A stretch of DNA of 21,240 nt from positions 1 through 21,240 of IMG/VR virus record IMGVR_UViG_3300010148_000156; one strand, written 5' to 3'. Shown piece after piece: positions 14,601 through 21,240 of the stretch. Below the pieces are notes generated by a model that ran no database searches, was not told the origin of the DNA, and saw only the letters and a list, made by a program, of their open reading frames with translations. Origin of the DNA: a virus. Position 1 is the stretch's first letter, and each line of letters begins with the position of its first letter. A program made the position numbers and the translations under genes.

Positions 14601-17600
14601 AGATTTTGGTTTGTTTGACCAAATACTATTTTTGTAGAAGCAGCAAGATAATTTATAGCTATTTTGCCTTCTATTTGATAGTCAAGGGCTTTAATTGTAC
14701 TACTTGCACTTATATTATTAAATTGTACGTCATCTGTTATTTCTAAACCAGAAGCTGTAGCTGATAATTGTCCACCTGCTAGATTAAGATCAATGCCTGT
14801 TTGTCCCGTTCCATCATCTATTGATGTTACTAAACCACCACCTCCAGCAGCTCCATAACTTCCTGTACGGAAGAATTTACCTGTTGATTCATCATAAACT
14901 AGTACTTTAAAAGATGAATCATTATTGTCAGAAACATCAGCAAATAAATTTCCACTTGCACTTACAATACCTGAGGCTGTTATTTCTCCATCAATAAATA
15001 TTTTAGAAGTATTTGGGTTATCATTTGATAATTCAATCGTATTAGAATCATCTGTTATCTTAATTCTAGTACCATCAGTATCAAAATCTCCAATTTCTAA
15101 TGTTGTTTCTGTAGAACCCGAAACAAATCTTCTATTGTTTATAAAATATCCATCATTGGTTATTCCTGACTGAATAACATTAATTTTTGGTGTTATAATT
15201 TCTCCACTTGCACTTATATTTCCTGATGAAGTTATATGGCTACCAAAGAATGATTCTCCTGTTACTGATAAATTTCCACTTGCACTTACATTACCTGAGG
15301 CTGTTAAATTTCCATCTATAAAACCGTCTCCTGTTCTTACACCTGTTTGTTTAAATGTACTTAATCCTGTACTTAAACCTGCACTTGAAGTTGTATAAAA
15401 TCTACCATCAGTACTATCATAAACTACAAGATCTGAGAAATTTCCTTCTGAGGCTGAAGCGAATAAAAGTCCACTTGCTGTTATATTACCTGAAGATGTT
15501 ATATGATTTCCTGCTATTAAACTTCCACTAGCTTCTATATATCCTGTAGCTACTACATTAGCTGCTGAGTTTGCTCCTGCGCCTCCTCCTTTTACTTCTA
15601 TATGACCACCTAAAAGTATATCTCCTGTGTCTCCATCTACAAAGATATGATTAGTTCTATGGTCGGTTGTTATAGATAAACTATTTTTAGTAGCTCCTCC
15701 ACCCGTTAAATCAACAACAGCTTCAACATTTTTCTGTGTTATAGAGATTGATTCAGGTCCTGTTAAGTCTTTTATTATTAGGGCAGGGTTTATATCGTTA
15801 CTTAAAGTTAAAGAACCGGTTATACCAGAAGAACCACTTCTTTGTCCCGTTGCTTTAAATGTATTAGATGCATTATTACCTATAGTATCTACTATAGATT
15901 GACTTAAATTAGTTATATCAATAGCTATTGATGCACTTGTTTGACCTACAGAACCTGAAATATCTGAGGCTATTTGAAGGGATGAAGAAAGTAATCCTGG
16001 ATTTTCAAAAGTATGAAATTCTCCTGTTATTAAGTCTTGTACAACTATATGAGTTAAAGCATTAGTTGTAGATGAACTTGCAAATAATAAACCACTTGCA
16101 CTTATATTACCAGAAGCTGATATATGACCTATAGTACCTGCAACAGGGTTTCCTGCTGATATACTACCAGCTGTTATTATACTATTAAAAGCAACATCAT
16201 CCGTTTGTTCTAATCCATTAACTACTGCTGATAAATTATTACTTAATAGTTGTAAGGTTATACCTGTTTGTCCTGTAGTATTTGAAACTGTTTGTAACAA
16301 ACCACCACCACTACCACCAGCTCCATAACTTCCTGTGTGGAATACTTTTCCTGTAGATTCATCATAAACTAAAGTTTTTAAATTTGAATCATCATTTAAA
16401 GATGAACTAAAAAATAATTCTCCACTTCCACTTATATTTCCTGAAGCCGTTACATGAGTTGTATTAACATTAGATATTGTCCCTCCTACTGTTATATTAT
16501 TATCTATTGTTATGTTTTCGGCAAACATGTCTCCTCCACTTGCACTTATATCACCTGAAGCTGTTAAATGTACTTCTTCACCTGCTTTACCAATTAAAAG
16601 TAAAGATCCTGTTATTACTGAGTCTCCTTCTCTATGACCCGTTCCTTTAAAAGTATTTAATCCTGAACTTAATCCAAAACTTGAAGTTGTATAAAATCTA
16701 CCATCAGTACTATCATAAACTACAACATCTGAAAAATTCCCTTCTGAAGCTGAAGCATGAAGTGCTACACTTGCACTTACTTTTGTACCTGTTATTGAAA
16801 GTTTTCTAGAACCCGATGTAGCACCTCCTACTCTAAAAGTTATTGCTGAGTTTTCAGGATTACCTGAATGGGTTCCTGTTGATAAAAAAGCTTCTACATT
16901 ACTAAAATCAGGAGAAATTTTACTTACCCCCATACTTAAACCTAAATTTTGAGCTTTTATTACTACAGCAGGTACATCATTATCTACTACATTTTTTATA
17001 CCAAAAGGTACTCCTTTACCTCCAAAAGGATTTGCTTGGTTAAAGTTATCTCCACCAATTGTTAAACTTCCTGATTTTTGTTCTCCCGTTAAATTTATTA
17101 AAGGAATAGCTTCACCTGATATTACTCGTGATATATTTAAACCTGGAAATGAACCTTGTTGTTCTGATTCTACAAAATTATATTCTCTGTTTGATGTTTT
17201 TAAAGAAATAAGATCAGTTTCAGTAGTACTGCTTTCAACATTTACATGGTGAAATGACCCTGTAAATCCTATAATATCACCACTTGCGGTTACATCACCT
17301 GATGCCGTAAGATTAGAAGGTATACCACTTAATTCGGATAAGTTTAAATCACCTTGTATTTCGGAGTCTCCTTCTCTAAATCCTGTGTTTTTAAAAGTTT
17401 GTACTAAAGACTGATTTATATTTAAAGCGCCAAAGGATGCTGTACCTGAAGCTGATATATCTCCATTTGCAAATACTGTAAATCGAGGATTATAGTCTGC
17501 TGTTTTTGATTGAAATAATATATTTTCTTTAAAACCTTTATTACTACCATATGTGTGACCCTCCCAGTTATCTATAATACTCATACTTGTATCACTATGA

Positions 17601-20600
17601 ACATTTTTAACAGTGTGTATTTCATAGTAATTAGGATTAACCCTATGTATCGCATTACTTTGACTAAAGTCTTGATCAGCTGCAGGAGTAAAAAATATTT
17701 GATCATGTGATCCTAGCCCTGTTGATATTTTTCTTATTGTATCTACTGTATGATAAGAACCAGTACTTGTATTACTACCACTAGTAATTAAGATTATATC
17801 TCCCGTTTTAACCTGTTTGTGTGTTCCACTAAAACCTGATCCTCCTATTACATTGAATGAACTTGTAATTATTGATGCTGTAGAACTACCAATAGAACCA
17901 GAATAAAGTCCTTCTAAAGTTACTATAGTACCAAAACCTTGTACTTTTATAGCATCCCCTCTACTCATTGAAGTAAAGTGTGTGCTTGAACCCGTTAATT
18001 GATTTGAACCAGATGCTGTTTGTATAAGATGATTTGATAAACTCATCGATATATTTACAGGATCAGTAGTTCTAAAATTGTCTGCTTGGACTGATTGAGT
18101 AACGTGTAAAGATGAAGAAGGAGACATTATTCCTATACCTACTTCCCCTATCCTTCTAAAATCAGAAATACCTTTTACTGTTAAAGCTGCTGTTCCAAGT
18201 TCGCCTGTTGGTTCTCCCCCAAAGTATTGCTTTCCGTCTCCTCCTATTACTAATTGTATATTATTTGCCCCCTTAAAATGTCCTACTGCGGATCCTGATA
18301 TATTAAAAGGATAAGGCATATTTTCAAAGTGTGCCTCTTCATGAACTCCCCTACTTTCTATATAAAGAGAAGCAGAATGTTGTTTTTTAAAAAGAGTATA
18401 TCGAGAAGAAGCTCTATCAGAAACTAATCCTACTTCACTTTTAAATTCTCCTGGTTCTGTAAAATCTATATATGGTCTTTCTTTTCTTCTAGAGGCAGCT
18501 CCAACATGGTTTAAACTTATTCTAGCATCACTTCCTGATTTTGCTCTTATATCTAATAAAGCTATTGGAGCATCCTCATTACCAAAGTTACCAATTCCTA
18601 CTCTACCTGATGCTTCAATAGCAAATAAACCCATTTTATCATTATAGAAATTATAAAGTAAATTACTATCATTTCCTGGGTAACCAGTTATCCATCTTTT
18701 TCCTTGTCCAAAAATATTTGCAAACCCTGGTGGTTGACCCCCGAAAGATTGACTTAAACCAGCATTAGATTGAGAATAGGCAAATTCATTATCATCGGCA
18801 ACATGAAATTGCATTCCTGAATATCTTGCTACACCAGGTACATTATTAATACCCTCAAGTGGAGTAGTTAAACACACTTCTCCTTCTATAGTTAAAGGAA
18901 TTTGCGTAGATCCAAGAACAGTAGCAGCACTTTCATGTGATCCTACTTCTTCTCTTCCTAAAATTCTAGGAGCAAAACTAGCTCCCACATAAGGACTTCC
19001 TTTTTGTATAAATAAACCAGATCCTGATAATATACTAAAAGTTTCTAATGTTCCCATAGGAGGGCCTACAAATAAACCATTAAATTTATTATTAAAATCC
19101 TCTCCTCTTGTATTTATATGAAGTTTTGCAACGGAACCTGTTATTGCCCCTACGGTAGGATCTAAAACTACAACAGGCACATCACTATTTTTACATTCAT
19201 TAAAATTAGGAGTTATACCTAATCCAGATGAGTTTATACCATTTAATATATGTAAAGCTTCAGGAGTGTGTCTAAGTGTTCCAGCTATTGAACCTGAAGC
19301 ATGAATAAAAATAACATTTTCACCACCTCCATGTTCTTTTATAAAAAATCCTGTAGTTCCTGCATCTACTAATCCTATAGATACTTTTGCTTTAGCTCCC
19401 CCCGTAGATGTTGTTGATAAAGGACCTTCAAAACCTATATCTGCTATATCATCTGTAAGTCCTGTTGAAGCTGATATATGAATATCATGAGCTAATAGTG
19501 TTGTATTTCCTCCTAAAGATGAGTCTTTAAAATTTCCTATCCCTAATTGTCTATCTATTAATACTATATTTGAAGACGATATATAAGTAGGTGTCCCATC
19601 GTACCATAAACTTCCTGTGTCTGCATCTATTGTTACAGTTATATCATTACCCGCATTAGTAACATTTACTGCGTCTCCTACAAAATCAAAACTTTCTGCT
19701 GATGAAACTAATTGTGATCCTTCATTTAATACAGCAATGTCTGTTCCAGAACTACCTCCTCCTCCTCCTAAAGCATTTGCAGACGTAAAGTGTACATTTT
19801 GGTTTTTTATAGTTAAAACTGTAAAATTACTAGTTGTGGGGTGTTCTGTAGCTCCTCTTATTAATAAATGTTGAAAAGAACCTGTATTGCCCGCTTTTAT
19901 ATTGTTTGATGCTGTTACATTTGTACTTGAATCAAGATTAGACACTTCTAAGTTTCCTGTAATAGCTGAGTCTCCAGCTCTTTGTCCTGTTAATTTAAAT
20001 GTGGTTCCTGAAAAACTTCCTGTTTTATAAACCCTACCATCATTATCATCTACAACTAACATACTAGTACCTGTAGATTGACTAACTGCTGGAACTCCAT
20101 TTGTACCTGGAATATAAAGATCAAAGGGGTCATTTACTGTAAGTCTGTCAGGGGTTATAGTTGTTATACTATTACCGTCTGAAAATAGATCTATAGTGTC
20201 TATTGTGAAAGTTAATTTTGTATCTATGTTACCCCTATGAATTAAAGAATCATGAATGTAAGCATTGGTTCCATATAAATCTATATCAGCTATTACATCT
20301 TCAAAAGAATGTACTGTTCCACTAGCAGTAATATGACCTGGATGACCTGCAGAACCATTAGCATTTGGGATAGAACCTGTTGTAAATATATTTCCAAATA
20401 CCTGAAAAGCTGGATTAACTTCAGCATCTAATAAATTACAAGAAGAAGGTAAGTGTTCTCCTACTCTTACGGATCCTGAAAACGTTGTTAAGGTTTCAGC
20501 TCCTACATGAAATTCATTTTTACATCCACAAGTAGCTGAAGCCAATATAAATCTAAACTGGTCTGTACCAGCCATGATTTTTTCGCCTGAGCTATCATTT

Positions 20601-20803
20601 ATAAGGATTTGTTGGTTTGTAGTTTGACCGGGGAATACTACTAAATCGAAGTCATCTGGTGTACCTCTAATTTGAAATAAATCTCTTCCTCTTTTATAAA
20701 ATATAGTACCTGTACTTACATTTAAGACTATATCTTTAGAAGAAAAAGAAGCCGCTACTGGATCTCTAAACTTAATTAATAATTTTCCTCCTTGTTTAGC
20801 CAT
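11672..20803 (-). CDS. Giant modular fibre-like protein with C-terminal Peptidase_S74 chaperone
   Basis: A 3043-residue protein taking 43% of the window. The N-terminal part (about 1-260) is unique and probably anchors it to the tail; it has a CGCKNEF motif near residue 90. A long shaft follows, made of beta-rich modules: repeated ITASGNISASG strings, seven FK-x-TG-x-R-GD-type motifs (near residues 269, 1136, 1384, 1648, 1816, 2134, 2265), and YDSTDGRFYTTSS or YDESTGK links. VGIN/VGIG-x-x-SP-LHV-G modules lie near 2400-2560. A glycine run (near 2592-2598) leads into a different section with ITVDARGHVTAVATG. The last 98 residues are Peptidase_S74, starting SDKRLKDNI; Ser2946 and Lys2951 are the likely catalytic pair for self-cleavage. 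In other fibres this domain drives trimer folding and is then released. Host recognition is the probable role. Confidence 0.88.
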   Translation of the reverse strand: MAKQGGKLLIKFRDPVAASFSSKDIVLNVSTGTIFYKRGRDLFQIRGTPDDFDLVVFPGQTTNQQILINDSSGEKIMAGTDQFRFILASATCGCKNEFHVGAETLTTFSGSVRVGEHLPSSCNLLDAEVNPAFQVFGNIFTTGSIPNANGSAGHPGHITASGTVHSFEDVIADIDLYGTNAYIHDSLIHRGNIDTKLTFTIDTIDLFSDGNSITTITPDRLTVNDPFDLYIPGTNGVPAVSQSTGTSMLVVDDNDGRVYKTGSFSGTTFKLTGQRAGDSAITGNLEVSNLDSSTNVTASNNIKAGNTGSFQHLLIRGATEHPTTSNFTVLTIKNQNVHFTSANALGGGGGSSGTDIAVLNEGSQLVSSAESFDFVGDAVNVTNAGNDITVTIDADTGSLWYDGTPTYISSSNIVLIDRQLGIGNFKDSSLGGNTTLLAHDIHISASTGLTDDIADIGFEGPLSTTSTGGAKAKVSIGLVDAGTTGFFIKEHGGGENVIFIHASGSIAGTLRHTPEALHILNGINSSGLGITPNFNECKNSDVPVVVLDPTVGAITGSVAKLHINTRGEDFNNKFNGLFVGPPMGTLETFSILSGSGLFIQKGSPYVGASFAPRILGREEVGSHESAATVLGSTQIPLTIEGEVCLTTPLEGINNVPGVARYSGMQFHVADDNEFAYSQSNAGLSQSFGGQPPGFANIFGQGKRWITGYPGNDSNLLYNFYNDKMGLFAIEASGRVGIGNFGNEDAPIALLDIRAKSGSDARISLNHVGAASRRKERPYIDFTEPGEFKSEVGLVSDRASSRYTLFKKQHSASLYIESRGVHEEAHFENMPYPFNISGSAVGHFKGANNIQLVIGGDGKQYFGGEPTGELGTAALTVKGISDFRRIGEVGIGIMSPSSSLHVTQSVQADNFRTTDPVNISMSLSNHLIQTASGSNQLTGSSTHFTSMSRGDAIKVQGFGTIVTLEGLYSGSIGSSTASIITSSFNVIGGSGFSGTHKQVKTGDIILITSGSNTSTGSYHTVDTIRKISTGLGSHDQIFFTPAADQDFSQSNAIHRVNPNYYEIHTVKNVHSDTSMSIIDNWEGHTYGSNKGFKENILFQSKTADYNPRFTVFANGDISASGTASFGALNINQSLVQTFKNTGFREGDSEIQGDLNLSELSGIPSNLTASGDVTASGDIIGFTGSFHHVNVESSTTETDLISLKTSNREYNFVESEQQGSFPGLNISRVISGEAIPLINLTGEQKSGSLTIGGDNFNQANPFGGKGVPFGIKNVVDNDVPAVVIKAQNLGLSMGVSKISPDFSNVEAFLSTGTHSGNPENSAITFRVGGATSGSRKLSITGTKVSASVALHASASEGNFSDVVVYDSTDGRFYTTSSFGLSSGLNTFKGTGHREGDSVITGSLLLIGKAGEEVHLTASGDISASGGDMFAENITIDNNITVGGTISNVNTTHVTASGNISGSGELFFSSSLNDDSNLKTLVYDESTGKVFHTGSYGAGGSGGGLLQTVSNTTGQTGITLQLLSNNLSAVVNGLEQTDDVAFNSIITAGSISAGNPVAGTIGHISASGNISASGLLFASSSTTNALTHIVVQDLITGEFHTFENPGLLSSSLQIASDISGSVGQTSASIAIDITNLSQSIVDTIGNNASNTFKATGQRSGSSGITGSLTLSNDINPALIIKDLTGPESISITQKNVEAVVDLTGGGATKNSLSITTDHRTNHIFVDGDTGDILLGGHIEVKGGGAGANSAANVVATGYIEASGSLIAGNHITSSGNITASGLLFASASEGNFSDLVVYDSTDGRFYTTSSAGLSTGLSTFKQTGVRTGDGFIDGNLTASGNVSASGNLSVTGESFFGSHITSSGNISASGEIITPKINVIQSGITNDGYFINNRRFVSGSTETTLEIGDFDTDGTRIKITDDSNTIELSNDNPNTSKIFIDGEITASGIVSASGNLFADVSDNNDSSFKVLVYDESTGKFFRTGSYGAAGGGGLVTSIDDGTGQTGIDLNLAGGQLSATASGLEITDDVQFNNISASSTIKALDYQIEGKIAINYLAASTKIVFGQTNQNLRLRGKTIELGAATDQHVTASGNISASGLLFASASEGNFSDVVVHDSTTGRFYVTSSAGLSEGLDTFKNTGVRTGDGLIDGNLTASGNISASNISASGTVLGDEFKIAGPGFDLFKVNGTLLTHTNSVILGNSAQFDIHTITGQTEFVGAVTASGNITASGLLFASASEGNFDIATYDPSTGRFYHTSSVGFASSFDTFKATGQRNGDSAITGSLTLSGSDEQLFVHTTNPSPIHIHRTTSNNSNIQYTNNKGTFFAGIDGINAQSDTAFIIGQNQDLSSDAIFIVSGSGTVGINKLAPSPIELHIGPSGGGNGDVVVRLDSGGVSTDDPILQFARSGTNQWSVLTNGTTGGLRFLDVAGGGGDTLYLENSTTNVGINTTSPAAQLHVEGDISSSAEIVGLKHIAKDASLGGFIALQDSSGNNIAALARVGGPPNDDRGRLILRAGGSIQAEFTAGPGPSYIFGAGAAFGIGTPFPGKELEVLGEISASGALFAGLSTQTGLQKLVTYDDSTGKLHITSSTAFIGGGGGGGDFDVTADAGTDQTITAGNTLTIAGGTNISTTVGATDTVTINHDAGVLAAGSYGNASNGQKIDNITVDARGHVTAVATGPTGDILGVTAGTGITGGGTSGTVSVQIDYIGTDNFIDGATNLEGTAISTGDTIAYHDASDNTVKKGFISDLPFTNNSGDITSVTFTTDDGNNVIDNAGVASFVLSGSEGIVTSNPSSNIINISTNFALVAQQNNSSLLATDRFVIMDGGVGTKTNTVKLEDVDNDHLTGLNIVDEVEFNFGATFQGQHNGSSKVDDSALGTQKADFNITASNGIAITTSDTGVNGRSIRYAMKGAYTGNFQVLAGTPDGSSTSEAGVIQADGDIIAFMSSDKRLKDNIVPIGSPLKKILKIGGYEFDWNENQDIYKGHDVGIIAQEIEEVLPEIVTTRKNGYKAVKYEKLVPLLIEGIKEQQKQIDELKELVNKLNK
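14722..14918 (-). repeat. Module copy A: VYDESTGK to TDDVQFN block
   Basis: Codes for a block running from VLVYDESTGKFFRTGSYGA through a Gly-rich linker and TGQTGIDLNL to GLEITDDVQFN. It is paired with the copy at about 16190-16388. Order and spacing of all elements are conserved. Confidence 0.75.
16190..16388 (-). repeat. Module copy B: VYDESTGK to TDDVAFN block
   Basis: Codes for TLVYDESTGKVFHTGSYGA, a Gly-rich linker, TGQTGITLQL and GLEQTDDVAFN. Counterpart of 14722-14918, about 1.47 kb away, which indicates duplication of a larger unit containing several smaller repeats. Confidence 0.75.
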
Positions 20804-20994
20804 TATATGTTATATTATTCTTTTTCATTAATAAATTATTAATCTACATTTATCCTGTGCGGACATTTACTTTAATATTTTTTATTGATTTTATCCTGGA
20901 TCTTTTTAGAGATCTTTCATTTAGTAGTTTTTGTTTATAAATATAAACCTCTACGACAAGGCTAACTTCTTTATAGAAGTAGTAAGTTTTATCG
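20804..20994 (-). other. 191-base non-coding leader of the giant fibre gene
   Basis: The longest gene-free stretch in the window. It holds a promoter-like core (20936-20945), a 6-bp hairpin ACTTCT-TTAT-AGAAGT (20965-20980) just after the upstream gene's stop, a direct repeat TTTATCCTG (20849-20857 and 20890-20898), an inverted repeat ATTAAT/ATTAAT (20827-20843), and GCGGACATTTAC (20860-20871), a weak relative of the CGGATATACAT element. No ORF or RNA gene is apparent. The hairpin lacks a T-tract on the minus strand, so termination there is uncertain. Confidence 0.5.
20936..20945 (-). promoter_or_regulatory. Candidate late promoter core upstream of the giant fibre gene
   Basis: Plus-strand TATAAATATA, the same ten bases as at 1408-1417 and 5494-5503; the minus strand reads TATATTTATA. 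It lies 133 bases before the ATG, farther than the other copies, and lacks the CCGAA extension. Confidence 0.4.
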
Positions 20995-21240
20995 TTAGGA
21001 GTCTAAATTATAAATATATGGGGTGCTTTCTATTTCTTCTATTGTTACTCCAGTTTCATCTCCTACCCAATCTGAGGAGTTATTAAAAGTATATTGTGAA
21101 CAAGCATTAATATTTTCAAAACTTTCTATAGTTTCATTTACTGTACTTATAGTTGATATTAATCTTTTAGTATTATTAATATTTTTTAAACAAAATGATA
21201 TATTATCTTTTGTTAAAGTATTAAATATTTCTTCTGTTAT
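20995..21240 (-). CDS. Unrecognised protein, C-terminal end only
   Basis: The last 81 codons of a frame that enters from the right edge and ends with TAA at 20995-20997. No methionine occurs in the visible part, so the start lies outside. The sequence is Asn/Ile/Thr/Glu-rich and helical at first (ITEEIFNTLTKDNISFCLKN), with a short acidic end (DWVGDETGVTIEEIESTPYI). I do not recognise it. Its AT-rich codon use matches the neighbouring genes. It precedes the giant fibre gene in the direction of transcription. Confidence 0.65.
   Translation of the reverse strand: MTEEIFNTLTKDNISFCLKNINNTKRLISTISTVNETIESFENINACSQYTFNNSSDWVGDETGVTIEEIESTPYIYNLDS

Larger units (their letters stand above)
13964..16800 (-). 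repeat. Dense array of coding repeats in the giant fibre gene
   Basis: The region codes for repeated blocks in the order ASGLLFASASEGNFSD, VVYDSTDGRFYTTSS, FK-x-TG-x-R-x-GD, then NLTASGNISASG. On the plus strand nearly identical segments of about 60 bases occur at about 14094-14152, 14492-14551 and 15442-15502, and a shorter related copy near 16741. The DNA identity, not only the protein pattern, shows recent duplication or gene conversion. Sequence AATATAAGTGCAAGTGG (for NISASG) recurs many times. Confidence 0.8.

Noticed and set aside
13964-16800. CRISPR-like array because of regularly recurring short repeats
   Set aside because: Repeats are in frame, variable in spacing and imperfect, and they code for ISASG-type fibre modules in one continuous ORF.
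21008-21018. Another ATAAATATA core at the right edge
   Set aside because: It lies inside the coding end of the partial gene 20995-21240 and codes for YIYN. In AT-rich sequence a chance match is likely.

Overview
The window is the tail-structure module of an AT-rich, contractile-tailed (myovirus) phage. Every supported gene lies on the minus strand, so transcription runs from the right end to the left. Sheath, tube and gp26-like proteins mark it as distantly T4-like. The repeat-rich fibre genes resemble those of aquatic T4-like phages. The host cannot be read directly. However, none of the ten visible start codons has a convincing Shine-Dalgarno sequence; leaders are A/T-rich instead, which is how Bacteroidota and their phages usually initiate, so a flavobacterium-like host is one reasonable hypothesis.

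Layout in transcription order: (1) the end of an unrecognised gene (20995-21240). (2) A 191-base leader, then a giant 3043-residue fibre-like protein (11672-20803) built of repeated beta-rich modules and ending in a Peptidase_S74 intramolecular chaperone. (3) A 209-residue protein of unknown role starting 2 bases after the giant gene (11040-11669). (4) A second, 696-residue fibre-like protein with related modules but no chaperone (8937-11027). (5) A small coiled-coil protein (8633-8893). (6) Tail sheath (5519-8494). (7) Tail tube (4982-5467). (8) A gp26-like T4_baseplate-family protein (4108-4884) overlapped by a small ORF (3873-4142). (9) Tail tape measure (1422-3815). (10) A repeat protein (720-1391). 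(11) The start of another unrecognised gene that runs off the left edge (1-708).

Sheath, tube, overlapping pair, tape measure is the order in which many long-tailed phages (lambda, P2) place their tail genes, with a frameshifting assembly-chaperone pair just before the tape measure. Here the gp26-like gene and the small ORF fill that slot. They overlap by 35 bases in different frames, and a run of seven T sits inside the only stretch where a ribosome could pass from one frame to the other. This is the most interesting candidate system in the window.

The second structural feature is regulatory punctuation. Almost every real intergenic gap contains the same 10-base core (minus strand TATATTTATA or TATATGTATA), often followed by CCGAA. 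At two places it sits immediately after a rho-independent terminator. It is probably the late promoter of this phage. Gaps without the core are very short and probably co-transcribed or translationally coupled.
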